Assembly: GCA_035222895.1 (NCBI GenBank)
Contig: JAVYIG010004974.1
Coordinates: 75,001-139,000 of the forward strand
DNA length: 64,000 bases
Direction of reading: 5' to 3'
From: Strongylocentrotus droebachiensis
Lineage: Eukaryota > Echinodermata > Echinoidea > Camarodonta > Strongylocentrotidae
A program made the position numbers and the translations under genes. Of this stretch, positions 34,140 through 47,069 are shown in pieces; positions within the stretch are counted from its first letter, which is position 1, and the number at the start of each line of letters is the position of its first letter. Below the pieces are notes generated by a model. That model did no database searches and had not been told where the DNA came from. It saw only the letters and a list, made by a program, of their open reading frames with translations.

Positions 34140-34440
34140 GTTTCATTTACATATATCGAGTCCTGCTGTGGCACCAATGTCCTTTGGCAAGACATTGATC
34201 TACATTTGCCACTCTCCACCCAGGTGTTAAATGGGTAACCTGGTAGGATGCGAAGCCAATGTGGTATGCTTAGCAATTTGAACCTAGTAGCTCTTGCTGG
34301 AATGATCCCCAGGGAGTGGAGAAAGTGCATACAATGTGTGCGGGCAAGCCAGAATCTGATGACCGGGGTAATAATGTAAAGCTTGGACATTCCTGATGTA
34401 TTTAGCGCTATATAAGCAAGAATATTATTATTAATATATA
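34140..34440 (+). mobile_element. SINE, 3' portion
   Basis: It carries TTTGGCAAGACATTGATCTA, CCACTCTCCACCCAGGTGTTAA, GATGACCGGGGTAATAAT and GCGCTATATAAGC, ending in an ATT-rich tail. The same blocks recur at 34600, 35100, 54640 and 58495. Confidence 0.75.
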
Positions 34441-34599
34441 TGCTAGTCAGTGGGGATGCACTGTAACAGACCGTGAGTGCGGGCAGGGCTTACAGACCGT
34501 GGACCATCTACTGAGCTGTGACATGCTGCAGGACACATGGCAGAGGACAACAATGTGGCTCTTACTTTTGCTAGATATTTAGGAAAAAACTTTTGACTT

Positions 34600-34770
34600 T
34601 CTGTGGAGGGGTCGTGGTACGGTGGTTCATTCACTTGACTCTCAATCTTAGGGTTGGGGGTTTGAATCCCAGCCCGGCACTAATGTCCATTGACAAGACA
34701 TTAATCCACTTTTGCCACTCTCCATCCAGGTGTAAATGGGTGTCTGGAAATTGCTGGAGTATTTATAATT
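34600..34770 (+). mobile_element. tRNA-derived SINE, 5' portion
   Basis: GGTACGGTGG resembles an A box and GGTTTGAATCCC (34659-34670) a B box, spaced as in a tRNA gene, then ATTGACAAGACATTAATCCA and CCACTCTCCATCCAGGTGTAAATGGGT. No acceptor stem is preserved, so it is a SINE head and not a tRNA gene. Confidence 0.75.
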
Positions 34771-34998
34771 GCAGGGCCTTTAGGAAAACCAGCATTGAAG
34801 CTGATCGACATTAAACCTCACCATCAGAAAGACGCGACTCAGTTTCAAACCAGAGTCCGTCTGAGCCAGTTTGTAGGGGAAGACAGATAGCTGACCTAGT
34901 GAACGTGTCGCTAGACCAACTCACATTCTCCTAACAGTTTTTAAACTCTAGGCTAATCTAGAGTAGGAGTGTTCCTTCACTTTCTGATATTTCAAAGG

Positions 34999-37286
34999 TC
35001 AAAGGTCTTGATCATCTGGGTGGTATAACTCGCTAAGAAGCCTATAGACGTAGGATGGGGCATTACCTCCACTGCAATCAAAGAAAACAAAGATTGGTAA
35101 AAAGTTGATGCTTGAGTGTACTTTAGCAAGACATTTATCTACATTTGCCACTCGCCACCCAGGTGTTAACTGTTACGTGGATACGCAGAAGGATGCCAAT
35201 GTTAAATTGGTTGGATTGGCATGTGTGTGCTTGTAAAATGGCACCTGGCCAGAATACTCCCCAGGTACTCCCCAGGTACACTATTATGTGCGGATGAGCA
35301 ACTGAATCAATTGACTGGGGTAATAGTAATTACAATCACTTAGAAATGTAGCATTAAGTGCTATATAAATTTAACTACAGTGTCATCATCATAAAGCCAT
35401 ATCAGACTGTCATATCCTGGGTAAACAAGACATATTATTATTATTAATACTTTATTTCTCCAAAAGTATTTCAATTAAATTAAAAATAATTACATTGAGG
35501 AAAAAAAAGGAGTAACTTGTCCTTGTGTTTTAGGACAACAACAAAACAAGGAAGTATTTTCCTAACCTATCAGGACAGAAACCACAAAAGAATATAAAGG
35601 TATCGATCATTAACAAAACAAAAAAAATCATTTATATTTTGTAGGTATTATTAACTTTTTCTTAGTACCTTTGTCATGATAATCCCATAAACTTCAAGGA
35701 TGTCTCCACCGATATACTTACATATTTGATATGAAGAGGGTAACTAGCTCAGGAGGTACGTAGTCAAAGACAGGGTTATAGATGTGGACCTTGGAGAGTA
35801 ACTCCCCATCAGAATAATCCAAAATCTCTTTAGGTGACTCAAACTTGTTGAAAGCATCCTAAAAATAGACCCCCCAAAACAGAGAAAGAAAATGGAATGT
35901 GAACAGAGATTTGTCCATACAAACAGACACAATGAGGCAAAGATGAAAAGGATGACAAAATAAGGAGAACAAAAACAGACAAGAAAAGGGACAATAGTTG
36001 ACACACTATCAGAGAGACATAGAAATACAAGGACAAGTTCATGGTTTCAAAGGATTAAAAACCGACAAATAGGAACTGAAATAAAGAGAGACAACAAAAC
36101 AAGAAAGTATTGTTGTAGGCTGTCAATACAGAAAATACAAAAGAATACCAAGGTAACATTACAACATTTTTTTTTAATATTTTGTAGGTATTAATCTTTT
36201 TCTCAGTACCTTTGTCATGATAACCCCATCAACTTCAAGGATGTCTCCACCAATATTTACATCATAAAAAAATGGTGAATCAAAATTATCAAAATTAAAT
36301 ATCTTTTCTCCGTGTTTCCTTGAAATGCTTGCCCGAAATCAATGATGCAGAAAAATAGAACCTCCATCGTACACTAATTTTGCATTTACCCATGCCCTCT
36401 TAAAAATGGTAAATTTATTGGAGTTATAAAATGGGTACTACAATATAGGCATATATTTCTAATCAAACAAATCATGTTTTGAAGCTTGTGCATTAGTGAT
36501 ATGCACTGCACTTGGCACAAAGAGCTGGATAATGAACTCAACAAGTCCTGTTCATTGTCTGATTGCGACTTAAAGCCCTTCTAAAGTGTTGGGAGCCCCA
36601 AATTCTCTACAAAAATTGGATGTCAAAATTTCACTTAAATTGTGTAATGATGTGGAAGAGGATGTCATTTAACACTCAAGAATGCAAGGATTTTTTGTTT
36701 TAATGTGTTTTAAGACAAATATTGATGAAAGAATATAAAACTTGGGTTTTGTGTTGTACTCAGAAAACCCAAATTTTGTATTCTTTCATCAATGTTCAGT
36801 GTTAGTCAGTGTTGAATGACATCAATTGAAGTGAATTTTTACCAATAAATTTGTTGGGCTCCCAACACTTTAGAAAGGCTTTAACCTGCGTTTAGGGCAT
36901 ATTCACTAATGCACATCATACAAATAGTAGTGAATCACTTTCCTTTTGCATTTTATATGAGTAGCATTGACACAAATATTGCGGGGTTACTTGCTTACCT
37001 GATCAATACTGCATAGGTACTCTGGTGACAGCTTGAACATTGGTGTGCATACTATCAACTGTAACAAATAGGAAATAAAAATTAATCACTTGATAATCAA
37101 ACAATCACACCTGTAACTTATGTTGCACATCAATGAAATCAAGTGTAATGAAAACTGTTTCCTAAAGATTCACAGTAATAACATTCAAGACTGGAAACAG
37201 CTAACAAGCGATCCTCTCATAATTCAAACACACTATCAGACTAAGCAAAATACTACTACTACATCTAATGATGATGATGATGATGA

Positions 37287-37321
<35 letters not shown>

Positions 37322-37546
37322 ATAATAATAATAATAGTAACAATAGATACAAAATAATTTAATCATAATAAACTGAATGAGGAGAGACAGACAGACATAC
37401 ATACATAAACATACATACAAATTAAAGTACCTAGACAGAGAGAGAGAGAGAGAGAGAGATATATATATAGAGTCAGAGAGAGAGAGAGAGAGAGAGATAT
37501 ATATATAGAGTCAGAGAGAGAGAGAGAGAGATATATATATATATAG

Positions 37547-37577
<31 letters not shown>

Positions 37578-37632
37578 TATATATATATAGAGTCAGAGAG
37601 AGAGAGAGAGAGAGAGATATATATATATATAG

Positions 37633-37669
<37 letters not shown>

Positions 37670-40600
37670 TATATATAGAGTCAGAGAGAGAGAGAGAGAG
37701 AGAGAGATATATATATATATAGAGTCAGAGAGAGAGAGAGAGAGAGATATATATATATATAGAGTCAGAGATATCTCAATGTACTTTGCACCAAAAACTG
37801 TATGAACTGTGCCCAAAATTTTATGTAGTGTGCATTTTTTTGGGAACTATGCCCTAATTTTTTGAATCGTGCACCTTTTTGTTTGAACTATGCCACATGT
37901 TTGGGTAGTGTGCGCTTAGGTGCATAATGACTATCAAATATCCTATGTACTATGCGTCGATAGGTGGGGCATAGTACATATAATTGGGGGCACGATTACC
38001 TGAGCGTCGGCCATTATGTACGCGTACCATGTACCATTCATGCGGTGCTTCATCGTGCGATAAATATCTCATCTGCTCAGAAGCAAGACGTTAAGTTGAT
38101 CTAACTTAATACTGAATCATGTTATGGGTAAGTATCTAAATATGTTCAATGTCATTTTAAGTTCTATCATCAAAATGGGCCAGGAGAAAAGTGTAAACTG
38201 AATGTAAAGGCATTATTTAATCTAGTTAACTGCAATGTTGAGTGTATCGTTAAATCTTGTTTAGTTGTTGGCCAAGTAGCGTTGGCCCATATGTCCATTT
38301 CTGTGTGAGTAAGATTTAGACCTAACTAGAAATTGGAATGCCTAATTAAAACTTTGAGTACAGCTTACAAGGATTTCCCAGATTAAAGTGCCATGTATAG
38401 GTGTCTTTCATGTAAAAACAATCATGAACTGCGCGTAAATTGAATGAGTGTGCTGCATGGGTACATTTGTTTTTGAAATGTCAAAAGACAAAAATGACAC
38501 TGCACTGCCACCTTTTCTTGTAGTTGTAGAAATTAAAAATGTTCTTGCTCAAAATTTGATGAGAGTTTTGGGAGGGGGTGAATTGAGACAAGTAGCCGGA
38601 ATGAGTGGGGGCATGCAGACTTCGGACAACACAGATGACAATATCAGCCTGAGGAGTTGAGTTGGTGCCCTTCATTTTGTCTGGGCACACCGCTATAATG
38701 TAACATTATTCTTAAATTACAACTTTCTGTAAACAAATATCATGTTGCTTTACTCATTGCGGATATAACGTATCGAAAATAATATCCCTAGTGACATTCG
38801 TTTGTCTCGCAATGTATGTATGTATGTATGTCGTGATCTTTTAGATCCCTTGTTGACCATACATTGCGAGACAAACGAATGTCACTAGCGATATTATTTT
38901 CAATAAACATCATGTTCTTTGAACATATTCATAAGCCTTATAGAGTCTATAGTTATACTAATTCCAGGATATGAACAAAACAGAGCAATTTTATCAAATA
39001 TAACAATTTAAACACTAAGCCCTGCTTACCTAGTATAAGCGGGGTGAAGGTCACGCATGGTTCACTGAAAGCTAGCTGCAACGACCCTCTTACAGATGTA
39101 ATCTATCAGAATTTCTTTTCAGGAAGGTAGGCCTACAGTCAATTCAATTTGATTTGATTTCAAAAAAATATTTTCTTGCTGCCCGTGCTAAGTAAAGCAT
39201 ACTTCCAATTTGATTTGTTTTTGTGCGATGCTAAATTTGTTATGATACTTTTGTTAATCCAAAAGATTATTACAAAAGGAATACGAGCCATGTTTACATG
39301 TGTTTTTGCTTCGGAATAATAATTTGTTAAATTTCAGAATCAGCAATGAGAAACAAGCAAGTGGTCTTTGCACAATAACAATTGTATATGCGTAATAAGA
39401 TTATCCACATTATTAGCCAATATGCCCTTGTTGGCACAAAAAAAAAGGAAAATCAGGAAAACTACTACTTTTCAAACAGTGTGTAAAAAAGGAACTCACA
39501 TGAATCGCCTCCATGCTATAATATCAGTAATATTAGAAATTACATTAATTTGTTTTCCTCGATCCATATGCTGGGCATCTTAACGAGCCTCATTTTTTAT
39601 TCAGAGCATGCATAACTAAATTGTTTTAATAATTATTTATATGTGATGAAAAAAATTGTTAACATATGAAAAGCATTACCAATTCAATCAATTCAATTTT
39701 CTTCCTGTAGGATTCCCATACAAAAAGAACACAGCATTCGGGAAGTGAGGGTGGCAGTTTTCAGGAAAGACCGAAAGACTGCCCACTATGTACAGGCAAA
39801 AATTTGACCCGATTGTCTAACCACCTCTGCGGTTCATGGGATGAGCAAGGACGAGAGAAAAAAATTCATGCAAGGTTAGTAATCGACAACACATTATATA
39901 ATTACACTTCTGTTAGAAAATTCTATAATGAAGTGGATTCTATTTGTTAGAATGTTAAATCATCTGATAGACTGTTAGACAATGTGACTGGATGTTTACA
40001 AATGTTGTCTTGCCTAAATAATTTTCTCTTTCCATTGGCAACTATTTCATTATTGCATTTCAATGATTTATGATAATTCTTAACCATATTTTTATATTGT
40101 TTTCTATTATTTCCCTTGGAACATACAAGAAAGAAAAATCATTATAATGTGTATTTTGTTTCATTATATTAACAAGGCAAGTAAATAATGAAAAACTTAA
40201 GAAAGAAATATGATTTCTGTATAACAGGTATGAATAAAAGTGTCATTTGCTTTGTTTCATGCTACAGACCAGAAATGCCAAAGCCAAAGCAAAGAAAGAA
40301 CCTTGATGCACTGCCTAAAATAAATAAGTACACCATCTGGAGCCTTGCAAAACCTTTTCAATGACAGGAATTACAGGTGTGTAAAGTATTTACTGTACAC
40401 TATTAAAACATGTACCATATATAACATGGTTTCCTTTTTTTAATTCATAAAGTGCACATGTATTGTTTTTATTGTTGAATACCTCCTCATGTCACCTGAT
40501 TATCAATATTTCCATCTTTTGCTAATTTTTCATATTCAATTCAATTCTTAGTCGTTAATGGGTATCAAGAGAAAAATACTGAGAGAAATGCTTTTGTTTG

Positions 40601-43600
40601 ATGTCCTCTAATGACAATTAGAGACAGAACCCGTAAAGAGGTCCTTTGCAAAGTTTGCTACACTTAAAGAGAGAGCATTGCCAGTGATGTGTAAGCATTG
40701 TATTACTATCAGGTACTCATGATTAACATTATCATAATTATTATCTTTCTTGTGGTGAAGTATATCCACAACTATTTTTCAAATTGCAGGATACGTTAAT
40801 GTAAGATATGTGCATGTATGTTATGATATTTTTTTCCTTTCTCTATTCTCACTTTTCTGTATTTGAATTAGATCAACTAAGGCATGAAGCATCAGTAAGC
40901 TGGCCCAAACTAAAAATGCTACGGGACGACTTCATTCTTATTTTGCTGACAAATGGAGCCCACGAAGTGATGTTGTCGCCAAGATGCAATTAGATCGTGA
41001 GCAGAATGCCAAACATCAAGACGGGAAGCAAGTGATTAAGGTAAAGTAAATCACTTCAACAGATCTTGAAAAGTTGAACACAATTTATTTCATTTGCAAT
41101 ATGTACCCTGAAATTATATCAAAATTATGATGAATACTTGTTGAGAAAATGATGGCAAAATAAGACATTCTATTGAATCTAATTCATACTCTCCTGTGAC
41201 AACAAGTGGCATTGACAGAAAATATCTTTGCACTGGTTCTTCTGTTCAGGAGATAACTGAGAAGTTTAATCAACTTTTCTCTGAGGAAGAGGATGGTGCT
41301 TTACTTTTCATTTAATTTTTGCTGAACTAAACTCGACCAAGGGAATACCAAATCTTACATTGTCATATTTCTTCTTTTTTTGTTTTCAGAGAAAAAGGAG
41401 GCTCCTTTCTAAAAGCGATGAAGAAGACATGAGAGGTGCCATGGAAAGGGCTATGATAAGTCAAATGTTTGCATAGAAGACAAAATGAGGGTGTTTTAGA
41501 GAAGTTGTGAGTATTTTTCAAACAATAATGTGGTAAACCTTTAATGTTGGTCAATATGCAGAGGCCTCCCTTTTACCAAACTCTTTGGGACCAGTAAATT
41601 AACTCTGTTCTGTCAGGATTACACAAACAATAAATTAACAAGAAAGTTTTCCATAGTGAATGATGTCCCACTGTATATATTATCAATAAATATGTCTTTT
41701 TGCATACAATTTTCCCCTCCTTTTGACCAGTGATAGTAGTCTTCCCTGGGACCGTGTTGACAATAACACTTGGTGTTACCATGATGATCTACTATCATGA
41801 ACATTATATTTTAGACCACAACAACAAAGATATTCCAAATTTTGAAATGAATGGCACTGCTATATGTCTCAAAAGTGGAAAACAATTTTTTTTTTTTTTA
41901 AATGCAGCACTTAAATGCAGCTGCCTTATTATTGTGCTTTCTAGTTTCTTTGTTCTTGTAACATCTTTCCAGAGTAGATTGCAATTGCATGGCTATATAC
42001 AATACCTGTTTTATCCAAATGATTTACAGGATCACATTCCATTCCTTATTTTGGGAATTATTTTCATTACTTTACATGGACTTGTGGACATATATTAGTC
42101 ACAACTATTAATAGTCAATTAGCTGTTGTATGTATGACATTACATTCATTTGCTCTCTGAATTGTGTGTATCAATATTTTTGATCAAGATATCTTCCATT
42201 TCATTGAAAATGCAGAAATTAGTTTTTTATGCTTATCAGGATAAATCTTGAATAATTTTTCAAATTTTGTTCTTGATTTTTTTCTTTTGCAGACAAACGA
42301 GGCCTACGAAAGAATAAGTAGCCAGGTGAAGGGGAACATCAATGAGGACCATTTTATGGGGCACAGAAGACTAGCTTTCAGTTTGATGAATTCCAAGCAG
42401 TGTTCACATTTCAAATCCTCTACCTGCGAGTTAGACCCGATTCCAACATATTTCCTCAAGGAATGCATCAAGGAATTAGCTCCAGTCATCACAAGGATTC
42501 CAAACTTGGTTTTGGACGCTTTCCTGATTCACTGAAGGAGGCTCATATTTCGCCAATTCTTAAGGGAGATGGACTTGAAAAACGGATCGATACCATTTCA
42601 TTTGCTTTGCACTGAAATACATTCAGCGAACTCAGCTCAAAACCTCGACTAGATGAACATTTGACATTGTCAGCTTATGTGAATCATATCTGCAAATTAA
42701 AGCAGCATCATTTGCTTTGTTGAAATACATTCAGCGAACTCAGCTCGAAACCTCGACTAGATGAACATTTGACACTGTCAGCTCATGTGAATCATATCTG
42801 CAAAGTAGCATCATTTGCTTTGCATAAGATTGGGACAATTCTTCCCTTTCTTTCAAAGAGGTCCACATAAAGACTTGTTCATGCTCATATAGTTTCTCAC
42901 CTTGATTTTTGTCATGGTATCTTATATGGTCTTCCTGATAATGACATTCAGAAGTTGCAAAGAATCCAAAACTCTGCGGCATGGTTGATTACTCGCACTC
43001 GACTTCATGATCACATTAGCTCAGATTTAGAAAAACTACACTGGCTTCCAGTAAAACAACGAATTGATTTTAAGATTTTGACATTGGTGTTCTTGTGCAT
43101 GCAAGGATTAGGCCCTGATTACTTACAACAATTGATAAACAAATATCACCCGGCAAGAAACCTGCGCTCTCAGTCAAAATCCTCCTTAGTTTATCAACAA
43201 ATTACTATAGTGCGAGATCTTTTTAACTGGCAGCTGCAGAGTTATGGAATAAATTACCTGGTCATCTTAACCAGGTTCATACAGTAGAAAATCCAAGAGT
43301 CTCTTAAAGACACATTTATTCGTTTGTTAAATTAGTACAATGTTATGACAAAGCAGTTATTCTTTCTCTTCTTTTCCCTCATGTCTGCTATTATCCCTTC
43401 TTTTCTTTTTTCTGAGAGCATATATAGGGACTTAAATTTATTGTTGTGATATGCGCTATATAAGGATGGTTTATTATTATTATTATATTTCTTTGTCTAA
43501 TTAATTATTAAGTTATTAATGTCAACCACTATATCAACCGGAAGATGAACAATTTATTCAAATATGGATGTTGTTATGGATCTGGAATGTACAATGACTA

Positions 43601-46600
43601 ATTCATTATCTAATATATCTGAAGCAGTTAGCATTTAATTCCTAAAGATATTAACTTCTGCTACATTTTTTTTTCAAGTCATCATTTAGGAGATGCAACG
43701 AAATGAACAATGGTTTTGGGCAAGCATGTTAGGCTATTTGAACTTAACAAATTTTCTTTTCCATGGAATATATAGTGCACACTTACTGATATTCTTCATA
43801 AACTTTAATGCTCATCTACCAACATTTACCATTTTCAGACTTAAATTGCTATAACTTGTATTCATCAATTTTGTTCAAATTCAGAGGAGGAAAACATTTT
43901 GATGATGGGTTTTAGGAGTACCTATATGGTGAACCAAAATATTGCAGTTTTTCAAGAAGTATTCTGATTTTTCAAATCACTTGTATCTCATTATGGAAAC
44001 AGCAGAAATGTTCAAATAGCCATCATTAAATTGAAGTTATATAAACTTACAATTTACCTGTAAATTTAACAAGTGATATACCTGTACACTTCTGAGTAGT
44101 CTAGTAGTGGTTGGAGTTTGGATTTCTAACAATCTGTAATTTCTTGTTTCTACCCAATCCATACAACTTGAGTGTTTGTAATGTTAATTCTATTAAGATT
44201 GGACATACTTGCAAAGTCATCATATATATGTACTTGTCTATCTATCAGTTTTGAACAAAAAAGGGCCAGTAAGGTTTCTCTTTTCATTCTGATGAATTTA
44301 AGAAATTCAACGAAAACTGCCCATGACGTTTTATTTGTGATCGCCTCTCTTTCTTTGAGAACAGGGTGTTCATATTTGTCGGTTTGGAGACTTCATTTTC
44401 TGTTAACAATTTTTAACAAACTCAGTAGGAGCTATGGTTTGTACTGTGTAGAGTACTTTCTATTACTTCATTTGTTCTTGATATAACACTTGACATCTAT
44501 ACTTTTGGTGACAAAATTTGTCTGATCACATTGCTTGTAAGATTTAAAAAAAAGCTTGATTGAATACTGATTTGAAGCCTCCAAACAAATCATTCGAAAT
44601 CCTAAGATACTTGACCATAGATAGTAGGAAAATGCTCCACTTTTTGAAAAAGAGGGAGAGAATTTTTTTTTGTGTTAACACCTGAAGCCTCCAGGCCTCT
44701 GTAACATCAAAAAGATTAATTTCCATTTGTTTAACCCTAGACTGGTCTGTTGCATTCTTAATCTGAATTGCAATCATATGTTAAGATGCGCCGACTGCTT
44801 TAAAGCTAAACATAATTAGATATCAAGGGAATTATTTGACAAACTAACTGATGACTAAAGATTGTTTTGAATGCCTCAAGCATTTGCTAACATTATTCAA
44901 ATCGAATGTCATGTTTGCTTTAATCTACTGAAAGTACAGGAATGCAGTTGGAGTGACTGATTGATTACTTTTTTTGATTTGTTATAATAGACAAGAATGT
45001 CATATTTCATAATATGTTTTGGAAAAAAATTGATATGTGTCACCTCTTTCTAACTTTGAAGGAATGAGAATTACCAAACTTACTGTTCCTGACAATTGCA
45101 GGCATCTTTTTCGTCAGGAAAGTGTACTTTTACCCCCACTTTCAACAGTAAGTTAGTTGTTGTATATTAATATAGGCCTCGGTCTTACCTTCATCGCAAA
45201 ACACTTACACAAGAAGGTTGTTTAGTTATCTTTTAAGTTACAATTCCCTAGGGTCAGGTTTACCCTTTGTCTTTATTATCTAACTCTAATCTGGGGAAGA
45301 AAAATAAAACATTCATAAAACACTATAGAATCATTTGAATATTTCATGCATATGGATGATGCCCTGTGTGCTATATATTTCACAATTGTATGTTTACATT
45401 ATACCTTTATTGTTAAAGTGTGTTTGATTTACATTTATTAAAACAACAAGTAAATATGCAATTGGTGTGTCTGGTCATTTCTTTCTTATATGGCAAATAT
45501 TTAGGGACAAGTGTTCTGTACGTTGCACTCATGTTTCTTTAATATTTTCTTTATTGTGTTGTCTGCATCTGTTTTCATCCCCTTTCTTTCTTACTTTAGT
45601 ATATGTTATGTTTTCAGTCTTGCCCTATCTAAACAAGTTTTTCATATCATGTTCTGTCCACTCCTGTTTTATCTGATAATAGTAGAAGTAGTATTATTAG
45701 TAATAGTCATAGTCGAAGGCTCTCTCAAAGCGCTTTACACATATATATATACAGATATATATATATATAGTAATAGTAGTAGTATGGTAGTAGTAGTGGT
45801 AGTAGTAGTAGTATAAGTATGAGTCGGCTAACTCGGTCCCGCTGAAAAACGGTCAGTTTCTGAAGGGTAGGGTTAGGGTTAGGGTTAGGGTTAGGGTTAG
45901 GGTAAAATGCACAATTACCACATGAATAACAACACTGTGCGACACATTATGTACAATAACACCATACCCAAAAGAAACGAACGAACTCATATGTTTAATT
46001 AATAACACAAGAGGGAGACCTTTTTTTTTTAAAGACGTAACATAATTTTTTTCACACGCATTTTTTCTCGCTTTTGCTTCTATTACACTCATATAGCAAA
46101 AGAGTGTCTTCTTTGCGAATGAACCTTTAGGAAACATGTTCATGATGATAAAATATATGCTCACAAATCTGAAAACATTCAATACGTTTGGGAGCCGAAG
46201 GTTTTGTTGTTGGTGCACAGTGACACGTCTGCATGTTTTCCTATATAATCATATAGAAACCAAAAAGAAACGAGCTAAACCGATATCGACATAAAATGAT
46301 CTCTGATCATTCTAAACCCCCCAAAAGTTTGAGGCAACGATTAAATGTTTCGGTGAACCCTTTTCATGTTCCCAGATAATGCTTCTTCACATATTTGTGT
46401 AGATTTTCGTTTTTTGTATGCCGCACAGTTCCCAGTTACCCCGACAGACAAAAAATGGTAAATGACTATAGGAATAAACGTTTATAAATACAATTAAAGC
46501 ACTGCGAGTTCCAGAAATTTCAACAAAGGCAAATGAAAAGATTTTCAATAAATTACAAAAGGAATTAGCTCTGTCAAAGGTTTTTAAAATGTTTAAAAGT

Positions 46601-47037
46601 GATGTTTGCTGTTAAGCTATATTATCAAATAAAATCAAATGATGGGGTGTTCCAGCATATCATCCAAGAAGGTCTTTTGTAGTAAATATGTAGCGAATAG
46701 AAAAAGAATAGCAACGAAAATTCCACCTTTCTAAAAGAATAGGATTAATGAATATTTTGTCTAAATCTCGTCCTTATCCGTCCATAAATGACTTCAAAAC
46801 GTTTGCGGTGCATAGTTTCGTGGGCTATAGCAAGTACTGTGCGACGTTTTTGCGTGCAAATATCCGTAGAAAAATAATCGATTCAAATTAGCGAAAGCGA
46901 ACGAAAACTGAATTCAAGGCTCAAATCTTGTCGCATAGTGTAATGTTCCAGAGCACTAGAGAGAGAGAGAGAGAGAGAGAGAGATATATATATATATAGA
47001 GTCAGAGAGAGAGAGAGAGATATATATATATAGAGTC

Positions 47038-47069
<32 letters not shown>

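Noticed and set aside
34659-34670. Possible tRNA gene
   Set aside because: A and B boxes are present but no acceptor stem or anticodon arm folds; the downstream blocks match SINE copies.
41730-42098. 122-residue hydrophobic frame between the nested gene and the LINE
   Set aside because: Low-complexity hydrophobic translation of AT-rich DNA with a poly-T run; no in-phase splice partners found.
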